NCBI GenBank assembly: GCA_963826505.1
Contig: CAWGXG010000001.1
Location: 62,001-126,000, forward strand
Reading direction: 5' to 3'
Length of the DNA stretch: 64,000 nucleotides
DNA from: CAWGXG01 sp963826505
Lineage (GTDB): Bacteria > Chloroflexota > Anaerolineae > Aggregatilineales > Aggregatilineaceae
Below the pieces are notes generated by a model. That model had not been told where the DNA came from and searched no databases. It was given only the letters and a program-made list of their open reading frames with translations. Of the stretch, positions 18,117 to 27,181 are shown piece by piece; the first letter of the stretch is position 1; each line of letters opens with the position of its first letter. A program made the translations under genes and the position numbers.

Positions 18117-18844
18117 ACCGTTGGCGCGTGGTTTGGATGGCTGGGGCCGGGCTGCTGATGCTGCTCGTCGTGACCGGGTGCGGGGGCAATAAGCGGGCGA
18201 CGCCGCTCCCGTCGCCGGTGCCGACGGCCACCGAAGTTGAATCGGCTGCGATCGCGACCGCATCGCCGGTCTTCCCGCCTACGTGGACTCCCCAGGCCAC
18301 GTTGACTGAGCCGCCGCGCGTCACCATTGCGTATACCTATGTCGCCCCGACGGTGCCGACCTTCGTCCCGCCCACTTATACGCCCACGCCCATCACGCCA
18401 ACCCCGAAACCGCCCGGTCCGACGCTGCTCATCACGCTCGACGATCTGAACCGCGTGATTGTCGAGACGGCGGAAATGTATTACATCCGGGGGCGGGTCG
18501 ATGGGCTGACGATTTCCATCGAGGACGATGGGCTGGTGCTGACCGGTACACACCTCGGACCGCCCGGCGAAGACCCGCTCACCATGCGACCCTTTGTCCT
18601 CAAGGCGACGGTGGGGCTAAACGAGGGGCGAGCCCATCTCGACCTCACGTCGGCGGCTTATACCGACGCGGCGGGCGGCGCGCTCGACATCGGGCAGGCC
18701 AACGCCGTCACGACAGAGGTCGAGAACACGCTGGCGGATATGCTGATCGAAGCCTATCAAGACACGGGCGGCCAGAAGTTTTACATCAATGAGCTGTACG
18801 TCACCCCGGACGGGATCACGTGCGCGACGGTGTCGCTTGATTGA
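18113..18844 (+). CDS. Lipoprotein with Pro/Thr linker
   Basis: A lipoprotein signal ends in VTGC. A long Pro/Thr linker (about 25-105) leads to a folded domain of about 135 residues with LDDLNRVIVETAEMYYI near its start, several beta-strand-like stretches and KFYINELYV near the end. I do not recognise the domain. The ATG overlaps the stop of the TPR gene by four bases, indicating coupling. The last 29 bases overlap the convergent P-loop kinase gene. Confidence 0.75.
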   Translation: MNRWRVVWMAGAGLLMLLVVTGCGGNKRATPLPSPVPTATEVESAAIATASPVFPPTWTPQATLTEPPRVTIAYTYVAPTVPTFVPPTYTPTPITPTPKPPGPTLLITLDDLNRVIVETAEMYYIRGRVDGLTISIEDDGLVLTGTHLGPPGEDPLTMRPFVLKATVGLNEGRAHLDLTSAAYTDAAGGALDIGQANAVTTEVENTLADMLIEAYQDTGGQKFYINELYVTPDGITCATVSLD

Positions 18845-19460
18845 GTGCGCTGCCATCCCCGTTCTGATCCGCCGCGTCCTGTTTTTGAAGCTTCTGAAGA
18901 ATCTCGGCGCACGTTTCGTCGGGCGTCTTGCCGTCGGTGTAGATGACCATCTTCGCCAGGGTGTGATTGGACGGATGCCTGACGAACTGCTCATTGACGT
19001 CCAGCAGCCGCGGATCGACCGTGCCGACTTCGTCGCGCAGCAGTTGCGCGAAGCGGGCATTCAACACTGCGACCGATTTGTCCAGGTCGGGCGAGGGCAG
19101 CAGCAAGATCACGTTCGGGAAGGGCGTTAGCGCTTGCTGGACGCGCGCGAACAACGCTGCATCCTCGTAAAAGGAATGACCGGCTCCGAAATCAATCACG
19201 CAGCCGCTGTGATCTTCCAGCACGCGCTCAACGGTGTGGGCCTCGAACGGCTTCCAATAGGCCAGCAAGCCCACCATGCCTTGCTCGGAGTGGGCGATCT
19301 GCCCGGCCTTTTCGTTGTCATAGCCGATTTCGTTGTAATACGTCCAGCGATCCTCGTCGACTTCGTAATGTGTCATCCCCAGCATGGCGGCCAGCCGGGC
19401 CGCAACTGAGCTTTTGCCCGCGCACATGGGGCCGATCAGGATAATCGTAGATTGCGTCAT
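18816..19460 (-). CDS. P-loop kinase, shikimate kinase-like fold
   Basis: The 214-residue product begins with a strand and Walker A motif, LIGPMCAGKSSVAARLA, followed by Glu-Val-Asp at the position of the shikimate kinase substrate Asp. Later features include VIDFGAGHSFYED (a Walker B-like strand) and VILLLPSPD. Such proteins phosphorylate small molecules. Shikimate itself is doubtful because the canonical G-x-GGG-x-x motif appears here only as the partial FGAGHS. The ATG at 19460 has GAGG upstream. It starts seven bases after the deacetylase-like gene, so the two form a minus-strand pair. Confidence 0.75.
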   Translation of the reverse strand: MTQSTIILIGPMCAGKSSVAARLAAMLGMTHYEVDEDRWTYYNEIGYDNEKAGQIAHSEQGMVGLLAYWKPFEAHTVERVLEDHSGCVIDFGAGHSFYEDAALFARVQQALTPFPNVILLLPSPDLDKSVAVLNARFAQLLRDEVGTVDPRLLDVNEQFVRHPSNHTLAKMVIYTDGKTPDETCAEILQKLQKQDAADQNGDGSALNQATPSRT

Positions 19461-19467
19461 ATACACC

Positions 19468-20347
19468 TCACTGGCCGTTGGGATGAACCAGGTACCAATC
19501 GGGCGGGGCGCTGATCACCACGGGCATAGTGCCGGGGGCGTCACCGGGACGCGGCAGCGTGCCAAACGAGGCTCCGTTCTCTTGCAGGTCTTCGATGATG
19601 AACGGCAGCGCGACCGGCAAAATCGGCGCGACATCGTGCATCAGCACGATGCAACCATCCCCGTAATCGTAGACACTGTAATAACGCCTCGGCTCAAACC
19701 AGCTCAAGATGACATTGCCGACCACGTAATTCCAGGGGCGGGCGGGTGGATCGTTGGGACCGGGATTCCAGGGTGCGGAATCGCCGGATGAGACGTGCCA
19801 GTTATAGGTGATGGCGTCCACGCCGTCCGGCACGGGGAACGGGTGCGCGGAGCCGCCCGGCTGGCGGATCAGGTAAACGGGCTGCTCGTGGTAGAGTTCG
19901 GTTAAGTCCGGGCCGAGCGCGCGCTCGATCTCGTCTTCGGTACGCTGCCACGCGGCGGTCAGATCGGCATCCGTCTCGCCGGACGCATTGGTATACCCGT
20001 CCTGCTCCCACAAGTGATTGCCGATGGCGTGCCCTTCCGTCAGGATGCGCTGCACGATGGCTTCATTCCCGGCGATGCGGCTGCCGTGCATGAAGAACGT
20101 CGCTTTGACGTTGTATTCCGCCAGGATGTCGAAGAATTTGCGGGGTGACCGAGCTGGACGGGCCGTCGTCGAAGGTCAGATAGACCGTCCACGGTCCATC
20201 GGGCGGCGGCACATGCACGCCGGAACCGCCCTGCGCGTACCCATGCGCGAGGGGAGCCGCCAGCGCGCAACCCATCGCCAGCAGGACGGCCACCTGCCAG
20301 ATCCGGCGTGACAGACGACGCGGTGAGCGGAGCATCAGTGAGAACAT
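19468..20347 (-). pseudogene. Polysaccharide deacetylase (NodB family), frameshifted
   Basis: The reading frame starts at 20347 with a signal peptide (hydrophobic, ending near GYAQG) and reaches VYLTFDDGPSSS, the metal-binding TFDDG motif. It then shifts at about 20131-20140, where one extra base breaks the frame. The second frame continues with FMHGSRIAGN, RQPGGS and IVLMHD, the later NodB motifs. Read across the shift, the product would be about 292 residues, a normal secreted deacetylase acting on wall or surface glycans. The second metal motif reads NHLWEQ rather than H-(S/T)-x-x-H, so the second metal His is missing. The frameshift may be a sequencing insertion. Confidence 0.75.
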
Positions 20348-20534
20348 AGCGCTTTCTCCATCACATGGACCCGAACCAGGACGGCCCCTATTATCAACAC
20401 AGAGTCCGCTTTTGCAAATCCAGGTTGTGGGTGGTCAGCGCGATGTGCGGGTTCTGCTAGGAGTTGTCGGCAAAATGAGCGCGGAGCCCGATAATTTGTA
20501 ATATCTAGAAACTTAGAACATGCAGGTGACCATC

Positions 20535-21089
20535 ATGACCCTCTTTGTGCTCGAAAACACCGAAAAGCCTCGCCTGACCAAGCTGTTCACCCTGTTGGAT
20601 GTCGATGTCATGGCGACGTCAACCGCGTGGTTGGGCGTCGTGTGGACGCTCGTCATCGGCGTGGTCGTCAGCTTGATCTCCGCGCCAGTCGACGGTCTGC
20701 TCGGGCAGATCCTGGTCGGTCTCGTGTTCGGGCTGATATTCTACGCCAGCACGTTCGCGCATGGTCTTGGACACATTCTCAGCAGCCGGATGGTCCACGC
20801 GCCGATGCAGCAGTTGATCTTCACCGCCACGATTCCGATCACGCGCTACGATGACGCCCCAGATGCCAACCTCCCCAGGCGGGTGCACATAGGGCGCTCG
20901 CTGGGAGGACCGGAAGCCAATCTGGTGCTCGTCGTGGCGGGCATCGTGTTGTATGTCCTGCTGGCTCACTCGCCCTTTTTCGTATTTCTCGCCGTCAATA
21001 ATGCCGTTTTTCTGCTCGTCACCCTGTCACCGATCCCGACACTGGATGGCGCCGTGATCTGGCGCGAGCTGCGCCGCCCGAGCGCGTGA
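20535..21089 (+). CDS. M50-like membrane protein lacking the catalytic Glu
   Basis: Four hydrophobic segments are visible. The second contains STFAHGLGHILSSRM, where site-2 proteases have H-E-x-x-H; here the pattern is HGLGH, with Gly replacing the catalytic Glu. The last segment has SPIPTLDGAVIW, the second M50 motif (N-P-x-P-x-x-x-x-DG type) with its metal-binding Asp. Both metal-ligand His and the Asp remain, so the fold is intact while peptidase activity is doubtful. The ATG at 20535 follows AGGTGACC; the ATG at 20520 has no clear ribosome-binding site. It stands alone between a divergent deacetylase and a hairpin at 21131. Confidence 0.7.
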   Translation: MTLFVLENTEKPRLTKLFTLLDVDVMATSTAWLGVVWTLVIGVVVSLISAPVDGLLGQILVGLVFGLIFYASTFAHGLGHILSSRMVHAPMQQLIFTATIPITRYDDAPDANLPRRVHIGRSLGGPEANLVLVVAGIVLYVLLAHSPFFVFLAVNNAVFLLVTLSPIPTLDGAVIWRELRRPSA

Positions 21090-21130
21090 GCGGGAAAAAC
21101 CAGCCAATCCGTCCATGAGATTCAGTCAAG

Positions 21131-21165
21131 GCCGGACAACGCCTGAAATGGCGCTGTCCGGTTCG
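21131..21165 (+). terminator. Hairpin after the M50-like gene
   Basis: GCCGGACA at 21131-21138 pairs with TGTCCGGT at 21155-21162. The T-tract is poor, so termination is plausible rather than certain. A second hairpin with AAAGCTA and TAGCTTT arms follows at about 21190-21225. Confidence 0.4.
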
Positions 21166-21417
21166 CGCTGCACGGGGAAAGAGACTGTCAAAAGCTATCA
21201 AATCGCGGAGACGGTAGCTTTTGAGAGACAGCAGCGGGTATAACTTCTAACAACAAGCGCATTTGTGACGTAACGCGCAATCGAAGCCGGATCGTTCACA
21301 CGATGTTGGCCTATGGGATGGGATGTTAGCAGTGTGGGTGGGGGTGTCCTGTTGTCCAACGGTGGCAGGCTCCCGGCAAGCACTCCAGTATCAGCAAGTA
21401 AAGGACGGAAGAATCTC

Positions 21418-21618
21418 ATGGATATCACACGCAATTGGCGTCTCAAGATCAGCCGCAGTCATTTGCTCGCCGCACGCAATCCTGAGACCGGCGCTGTTTT
21501 GCTGCCCCACCAGAGCGGGTCGACCGTTCAGCGCACGCAGGACGAAGTCTACGTGTTTGCGCCCGAGGCCGTACGCTCGGACGAGTCCGAGATCGGTCTG
21601 GCGCGGGCGGCGCGGTAA
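21418..21618 (+). CDS. Small protein resembling a DUF35 N-terminus without its cysteines
   Basis: The 66-residue product begins MDITRNWRLKISRSHLL, which resembles the first residues of zinc-ribbon OB-fold (DUF35) acyl-CoA-associated proteins. Where those carry two CxxC knuckles, this one has NPETG and no cysteine. It then ends with an unrelated acidic tail. GGACGGAAG precedes the ATG. The DUF35 OB domain is encoded by the next gene, seven bases downstream in another frame. Reading across the boundary in other frames gives no better match, so this is a separate small gene rather than a simple frameshift. Confidence 0.5.
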   Translation: MDITRNWRLKISRSHLLAARNPETGAVLLPHQSGSTVQRTQDEVYVFAPEAVRSDESEIGLARAAR

Positions 21619-21625
21619 GCGCGCC

Positions 21626-22006
21626 ATGACTGCGCAAGACGGCACGCACACGCAGCAGCGCATTGAGCGCCAGCTTGCCCTATGGGACCGGGTGCGGCGC
21701 GCCCAACCGCTCGAAGGCGGCGCGGATGTGGACCTGGTCGCGCTGTCCGGGCGGGGAACTGTCTACAGCTTCACGACGGTCACCACCCCGGCGGAACCGT
21801 TCGAGAGCTTCGCGCCGTATGTGTTGGCGCTGGTCCAGCTCGACGAAGGCCCACTGGTGACCGCCCAACTGACCGATCTGGATGGCCCGCCGGAAATCGG
21901 GATGCGGGTCGAGATGGTGGTCCGCAAGCTGCGCACCGATGGTGCGCGTGGCATCATTGTCTACGGTCCCAAGTTCCGGCCCCGACTGCCGGTCAGCACC
22001 GGCTGA
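21626..22006 (+). CDS. DUF35-type OB-fold protein without zinc ribbon
   Basis: This 126-residue protein contains the DUF35 OB-fold: LSGRGTVYSFTTV, PYVLALVQLDEGPLV and IGMRVEMVVRKL, ending with YGPKFRP as in family members. DUF35 proteins partner with thiolase-like enzymes and bind acyl-CoA. The usual N-terminal zinc ribbon is replaced by a short charged helix, and no thiolase or HMG-CoA synthase gene is nearby. There is no convincing ribosome-binding site, so translation may depend on coupling to the upstream small gene. Confidence 0.65.
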   Translation: MTAQDGTHTQQRIERQLALWDRVRRAQPLEGGADVDLVALSGRGTVYSFTTVTTPAEPFESFAPYVLALVQLDEGPLVTAQLTDLDGPPEIGMRVEMVVRKLRTDGARGIIVYGPKFRPRLPVSTG

Positions 22007-22162
22007 CAGCGCCGCACAACGCCATTTTCACCGTGTTCATCTCACCCGCGTCTGAACTCCAGGCGCGGGTTTTGTGTTGAGTGGGGGGCGGGCGGGTTTA
22101 CGCCACTGGCGGTGCGTGGTATAACGGAAGAGCGGCGCGTATGAATTCATGGAGAATCGGTT

Positions 22163-22528
22163 ATGGCGCTCGATCCGAATGCGGTGACGGGATTGCTGCG
22201 TGCGCTTGACAGCGCGGATGTCTACGTGCGCATCACGGCGGCGGAGGCGCTCGGCAAGATCGGTAACCCGATCGCGATTGAGCGCTTGGTCGAGACGCTC
22301 GACGATGCCCGCCCGGACATCCGGCGGCGCGTACACAAGGCGCTGGAACGGATCGGAGTCGAGCCAAAGGCGCGCGCGGCGGCTCTGGTCGTGCCCGGTC
22401 TGGCACGCGGCCTGGACGACCCCGATCCAACGGTGCGCTGGACCGCTGAGAGCGCGTTGAAAAGGGTGAACACGTCCGGCGCACGTTTGGCGCTGGCTGA
22501 CTGGCAGGCGCGCGGCCCAGCTCGCTGA
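22163..22528 (+). CDS. Small HEAT-repeat protein
   Basis: The 121-residue product consists of about three HEAT (PBS-lyase type) repeats: DVYVRITAAEALGKIG, RPDIRRRVHKALERIG and DPTVRWTAESALKRV. It has no other domain. GGAGAATC precedes the ATG. It lies immediately upstream of three TIR-HEAT genes in the same direction and could interact with their HEAT scaffolds. Its helices have the same style as those proteins, suggesting common origin. Confidence 0.8.
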   Translation: MALDPNAVTGLLRALDSADVYVRITAAEALGKIGNPIAIERLVETLDDARPDIRRRVHKALERIGVEPKARAAALVVPGLARGLDDPDPTVRWTAESALKRVNTSGARLALADWQARGPAR

Positions 22529-22682
22529 TCCCCTTAAAGATTGGGGCGAAAATGGGCGGTCGCCGATGCTACCCTAACCTTAGCCCCGCGATCTGGCAGC
22601 AGACCGTCGCAAACAGAGCATGACCCCATTCTGGGCTTTTGACTCGCCTTCTCAGATGGTTGGTTAGACTACGGAGGCCCCT

Positions 22683-24248
22683 ATGCCGCACGTGTATGTC
22701 GCGTATGACCACGAAGACACTGCCTTCGCGGAGGAAGTGATCGGCCAGCTCGCAGGGGCCGGGTTTGAGATCTGGCCGGAGCACCACGGGCGGCTGCATG
22801 GCGAGGTCGGCTACGCGGATGCCAACCAGGCGATCCGCGATGCTTTTGTGCTGCTGCTGATCGCGTCACCGGCGGCGCTGGCCTCCGATCTGATTCTGTT
22901 TGAGTGGGCGTATGCGCTGGGGTCCGGAGTGGTGGTGATCGCCGTGATGCGCCAGGCGGCGGCGCTGCCCGTGCGGCTGGAGGGCGTGCCCCAGGTTGAT
23001 TTCACCGATAGCGCGACCCCGCCCTGGGGGCGCTTAATCCGCGTGGTGCAGGACGCCCATGACCGGATTCGCGCCAACGTGCCGCGGCCGGTAGGGCCGG
23101 GCGGTGCGACGCGTCCGTCCTTTTTGGACCGGCTCCAGGCCCGGCGTGATCCGCCGCCGGTGCCGCCCGACCAACCGGCCACTTTGCCGGTGCTGAGCGA
23201 GCGGCTGCGCCACGAAAACCGTGATTTGCGCGAGGGGGCGGCGCGCCAGCTCGGCGAGCTGGGCGATCGCGAGGCGATCCCGGCGCTGATGATCGCGCTG
23301 CGCGACGAGGATGCCCGCGTGCGGGAGGCGGTCGCGCTGGCGTTGGGCAAACTCAAAGCGGCGTCGGCGGTTCCGGCCCTGCTGGGCGTGATCCGCACCG
23401 GGCGAACTCCCTTTAATGCGACCAATATCACCGTATTTCTACAAGCGCTGCGTTGGATCGGGACGCCCGCGCTGCCGGTGCTGATCGACGCGCTGGGCGA
23501 TGATGATCCCCGTATGCGGCTGTCGCTAGTCGATCTCGTGGCGGAGATCGGCGGGGCGGACGTGGTCGGGGTGCTGACCGGCGTGCTGCGCGACCCGGAA
23601 TGGCGGGTCCGCTGGCAGAGCGCCGATGCGTTGGGTCGGATGGGCGATAACGCGGCGGTGCCCGATCTGCTCGACATGTTGGCCGATTCTAACCGCGACG
23701 TGTGCATTTCGGCGGCATGGGCGCTCGGCAAGATTGGGCATGTGTCGGCGGTGCAGGGCTTGATCCGCCTGCTGCATGACCGTGATTGGCGTGTGCGCTG
23801 GGCTGGGGCACAGGCGTTGTGGGAGATCGGCGAAGATGCGGTCCCCGCGCTGCTTGATACGCTGCGCGACCCGGATGAATACGTGCGGCGGGCGGCGATG
23901 CGCGCCCTGGCCGAGATCGGCGATCCGGCTATTGACGGGCTGGTCGCGCTGTTGGGCGATCCCAATTGGGATGTGCGGTGGAGTGCCGCAGCGGCCCTGC
24001 ATGATGTCGGGGACGCGGCGGTCCCGGCCCTGGTCGCGGCGCTAGGGTCGGAAAGCTGGCAGGCAGCCTGGGCCGCGGCGGAAACGCTCAAGCGTATCGG
24101 CACGCCGGAAGCCCTGCGCGCCGTCGAACAGTGGCGCGAGGGGCAGGACGTCGACGAGGACGGATCCGGCATAAGCGATCGCACGGAGATCGTGCCCGAG
24201 GGGGTCGATCCTGTGATTTCCCCGGTGGATCAGCCCGCGGAGGAGTGA
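22683..24248 (+). CDS. TIR-HEAT protein A
   Basis: Residues 1-145 form a TIR-like domain: VYVAYDHEDTAFAEEVIGQL at the start, then LLIASPAAL and ILFEWAYALG. Glu74 in FEW sits where TIR NADases keep their catalytic Glu. Residues about 175-505 are roughly ten HEAT repeats, such as DARVREAVALALGKL and DEYVRRAAMRALAEIG. Bacterial TIR domains often cleave NAD+ or make cyclic nucleotide signals in anti-phage defence, and HEAT arrays bind partners. The start has GGAGGCCCCT before the ATG. It is the first of three such genes. Which trigger it senses is unknown. Confidence 0.85.
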   Translation: MPHVYVAYDHEDTAFAEEVIGQLAGAGFEIWPEHHGRLHGEVGYADANQAIRDAFVLLLIASPAALASDLILFEWAYALGSGVVVIAVMRQAAALPVRLEGVPQVDFTDSATPPWGRLIRVVQDAHDRIRANVPRPVGPGGATRPSFLDRLQARRDPPPVPPDQPATLPVLSERLRHENRDLREGAARQLGELGDREAIPALMIALRDEDARVREAVALALGKLKAASAVPALLGVIRTGRTPFNATNITVFLQALRWIGTPALPVLIDALGDDDPRMRLSLVDLVAEIGGADVVGVLTGVLRDPEWRVRWQSADALGRMGDNAAVPDLLDMLADSNRDVCISAAWALGKIGHVSAVQGLIRLLHDRDWRVRWAGAQALWEIGEDAVPALLDTLRDPDEYVRRAAMRALAEIGDPAIDGLVALLGDPNWDVRWSAAAALHDVGDAAVPALVAALGSESWQAAWAAAETLKRIGTPEALRAVEQWREGQDVDEDGSGISDRTEIVPEGVDPVISPVDQPAEE

Positions 24249-24286
24249 GCGCGGCGGCAGGACCGCGCAGCGGCGACGATGGCGAG

Positions 24287-24322
24287 ATGGCAGGGAGTAA
24301 CGTCCCTGCCATTTGTGTTGTT
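24287..24322 (+). terminator. Rho-independent terminator after TIR-HEAT A
   Basis: ATGGCAGGGA at 24287-24296 pairs with TCCCTGCCAT at 24303-24312 around a six-base loop, followed by a T-rich tail. The three TIR-HEAT genes are therefore probably separate transcription units. Confidence 0.75.
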
Positions 24323-24509
24323 TCGTAGCGAACAGCGGAGATCAGTCGGGCAGAAATCCGTTTTTTGCCTCATTGTACTCTCGTATTTCTCTGCGCTCTC
24401 GGTGATCCTGCTTTTTCCGCCCGGGATACGGCAAACACCTCAAACCAGGGCGACATTGGGCGATCTGGGCTATGATTAGGCGGGGTGCGGTGTATGTTCG
24501 GAGTAAAAC

Positions 24510-26945
24510 ATGGCACATATATTCATCTCTCACAAACACGAAGACGACGACTTTGTCATTGAGCTGCGCGAGCGCCTGGAAGATGCCGGGTTCGCGGTGT
24601 GGAGTCAGGCGGGTTTTCTAGCGGGTGATGAGTGGCAGACCTCGATCGACGTGGCATTGCGCGAGGCGTTCGCGCTGATCGTCGTGATGTCGCGCGCGGC
24701 GAGTACGTCGCCTTTCGTCGCTTATGAATGGGCGTGCGCGTGGGGTGCCGGAGCCGAAGTGATCCCGGTGGCGCTGGAACCGTCGATGATGCATCCCCGG
24801 CTGCGCGAGCTGCACGTGCTGGAATTTCACGATCCGCTCAGCGCGCCCTGGGACGAACTGTTGGGACGGCTGCGCATCGTCGAGCGCCAGCGGTCCGAAT
24901 CCGAGCCGGAACCGGTGGTCGAGCAGGACAAAGGCGAGTCCGAGGCGCTGGCGGTTGTGGCCGCGCTGCTCGCCCACGGGGCGGACGATTCCGAGTCACG
25001 CTGCCGCGCGATTGAGCTGCTCGGCCACGCGCGCGGACTTGACGCTGCACCCGCGCTGGTCGAGGCGCTGCGCGATCCGCAGGAAGTGGTGCGCATGACG
25101 GCGGCGGCGGCGCTCGGTGGATTGGGCGACGGCGTGCTGCCCCACCTGGAAGTCGCGCTGCACGATGACGATTCCGAGGTGCGTTGGGCGGCGGTTGAGG
25201 CGATGGTGCGCGTTGGACCGGCGGCACTGCCCCACCTGGAAGAGTCGCTGCACGATTCGCACCCGGATATCCGGGGCGCGGCCATCGGCGCGCTGATGGC
25301 TTTGGGCGGGCATGGCGTGCCCGTGCTGCAAAAGACCCTGCGCGATCCCGACCGCGAGATCCGCCAACTGGCGGCGAACGCGCTGACCGAGATGGGATCG
25401 AACGTGGCGATTTCCAGCCTGGGCGGTGCCTTGCGTGACGCGGACGCGGGCGTCCGGCAAACGGCAGCGGAGGCGCTGCTGACGTTGGGCGATGCCGCCC
25501 TGCCGGAGTTGGTGCGGGCAGTTCAGGGCGATCAGCCCGAGGTGCGCGTCACGGCGGCGCGTGCGCTGGTCCAGGCCGGGGAACGCGCGGTGTTGGGTCT
25601 GCAAATGGCGCTGAAAGACGATCGCGCCGAGGTCCGGCAGGTGGCCGCCGAGGCGATGGTCCGGGTAGGGGCACCGGCAGCGCCCTGGCTGGTAGAAACT
25701 CTGCACGACGATCGCCCGGCAGTACGGCGCGTGGCCGCGGCGGCGCTCGTCAAGCTGGGGCCGGATGCGCTGCCCGGATTGGCGCTCGCCCTGCGTGATC
25801 CGCAGTCGGACGTGCGGCGGCTGGCGGCTGGGGCACTGGTCAAGCTGGGCGAGGCGGGTGTCCCGGCGCTGCTGGAGGCGTTGGGCGAGAACATGGTCGA
25901 GGTACGGGCGGTGGCGGTGGAAGCGATCGCCCGGTTAGGAAAATCGGTCGTCCCGGCGCTGTTGGAGATGCTGCACGGTCCGGACACGGCGCGGCGATCG
26001 GCGGCGGTTGTGGCTTTGGGGGAGATCGCCGATAAATCCACACTGCCTGCGCTGTTCGAGGCGCTGCGCGATGAGAATGGTGAGGTACAGCGGGCGGCGG
26101 CGGCAGCGTTGGCGGCCTTCCGTGACGCGGCGGTGCCGGGTTTGCTGGATGCCCTACGGGGCGGCGATCGCCCAGATGTGCAGCAGGCTGCGGCTGAAGC
26201 CCTGGCGGGCGTGGGTGCCCCGGCGGTACCCGGTCTGCTCGAAGCGCTGCACAGCAGCGATCACGATCTGCGCCTGGTGGCGGTCGAGGCGCTGGGCGCG
26301 ACCCATGCCCCGGCAGCGGTCCAGCCGCTGATCGACGCCTTGGAAGACGCCGATTGGGAAGTGCGCTTTGCCGCGGTGGATGCGCTCGGAGCGTTGGGCG
26401 ATCCGGCAGCCGTGCCGCGCCTATCTGAGTTTGTCCAGCATCAGGACGAAGACCTGCGCGCGCGCGCTGCCGGGGCGTTGGGCCGCATCGGGGATCCGTC
26501 CGCGCTGCCGGGCTTGCTGAGTCTGCTGCATGACAAGGACGGCGTCGTGCGCTGGTGGGCGGCGGAAGCACTCAGCCAGATCGGGGATTCGTCCGCGGTG
26601 CCGGGTTTGCTCGACGCGCTGCGCAACAAGGATGAGGACATGGGCACGCGTTTGACGGTGGCGCGCGCGCTGCAAAGTATGGGCGACAGCAGCGCGATCC
26701 CGGTGCTGTTGGACGCGCTGCACGACGATTACCTGATCGTACGCGAGGTTGCCGCGCGGACACTGGGCAATATCAAAGATCCGGCGGGCGTGCCGGGCTT
26801 GGTTGAGGCGTTGTACGACGCGGAGGACAGCGTGCGCGAAGCCGCGTTGGAGGCGCTCGGCCAGATCGATTCCGACGAGGCGCGCGACGCGGTCGCCCGG
26901 AACCAGCGCGGGGTGGCTGGCGATTTGCCGTTCCTGGATATTTGA
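24510..26945 (+). CDS. TIR-HEAT protein B, long HEAT array
   Basis: This 811-residue protein has a TIR domain (1-135) starting HIFISHKHEDDDFV, with VVMSRAAS and FVAYEWACAW; Glu73 of YEW is the expected catalytic residue. A short acidic linker leads to about 20 regular HEAT repeats of 31 residues from about 150 to 800, for example EVVRMTAAAALGGLG and HEAT units of the form P-x-V-R-x-x-A-A-x-A-L-x-x-x-G. Such a long array should form a superhelix suited to sensing a large ligand. GGAG ten bases upstream supports the start. Likely an effector with an intact TIR; an NLR-like immune role is inference. Confidence 0.87.
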   Translation: MAHIFISHKHEDDDFVIELRERLEDAGFAVWSQAGFLAGDEWQTSIDVALREAFALIVVMSRAASTSPFVAYEWACAWGAGAEVIPVALEPSMMHPRLRELHVLEFHDPLSAPWDELLGRLRIVERQRSESEPEPVVEQDKGESEALAVVAALLAHGADDSESRCRAIELLGHARGLDAAPALVEALRDPQEVVRMTAAAALGGLGDGVLPHLEVALHDDDSEVRWAAVEAMVRVGPAALPHLEESLHDSHPDIRGAAIGALMALGGHGVPVLQKTLRDPDREIRQLAANALTEMGSNVAISSLGGALRDADAGVRQTAAEALLTLGDAALPELVRAVQGDQPEVRVTAARALVQAGERAVLGLQMALKDDRAEVRQVAAEAMVRVGAPAAPWLVETLHDDRPAVRRVAAAALVKLGPDALPGLALALRDPQSDVRRLAAGALVKLGEAGVPALLEALGENMVEVRAVAVEAIARLGKSVVPALLEMLHGPDTARRSAAVVALGEIADKSTLPALFEALRDENGEVQRAAAAALAAFRDAAVPGLLDALRGGDRPDVQQAAAEALAGVGAPAVPGLLEALHSSDHDLRLVAVEALGATHAPAAVQPLIDALEDADWEVRFAAVDALGALGDPAAVPRLSEFVQHQDEDLRARAAGALGRIGDPSALPGLLSLLHDKDGVVRWWAAEALSQIGDSSAVPGLLDALRNKDEDMGTRLTVARALQSMGDSSAIPVLLDALHDDYLIVREVAARTLGNIKDPAGVPGLVEALYDAEDSVREAALEALGQIDSDEARDAVARNQRGVAGDLPFLDI

Positions 26946-26952
26946 CAGGCCA

Positions 26953-27016
26953 ATTTAGCCCCACCCCTCCGCCCTACGGGCGGTTTCTCCTCCCCGTGTG
27001 ACGGAGAGGAGATTTT
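26953..27016. repeat. G/C-rich palindromic intergenic repeat, copy 4
   Basis: AGCCCCACCCCTCC followed by CCGCCCTACGGGCGG nearly repeats copy 3 base for base over its first 30 bases. It lies between TIR-HEAT B and C. Confidence 0.6.
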
Positions 27017-27181
27017 ACCGGCGACCGTTCGGAGAGTAAGGCCGCCGCGATCATCACAGAATTGGGTCCAGAGTGAGGGCCGCCGGGCACGCGGCGCCTG
27101 CGTAGAAGTTTTAGGGCAGGGGGAACCTCCACGTTTAACGCGCCCGACGGTTGAACGGTTATACGAAGAAAGTTGCGAAAT

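Noticed and set aside
22811..24184. 457-codon minus-strand frame opposite TIR-HEAT A
   Set aside because: The plus strand encodes a well-formed TIR-HEAT protein. The minus product is Ser/Arg-rich without any domain.
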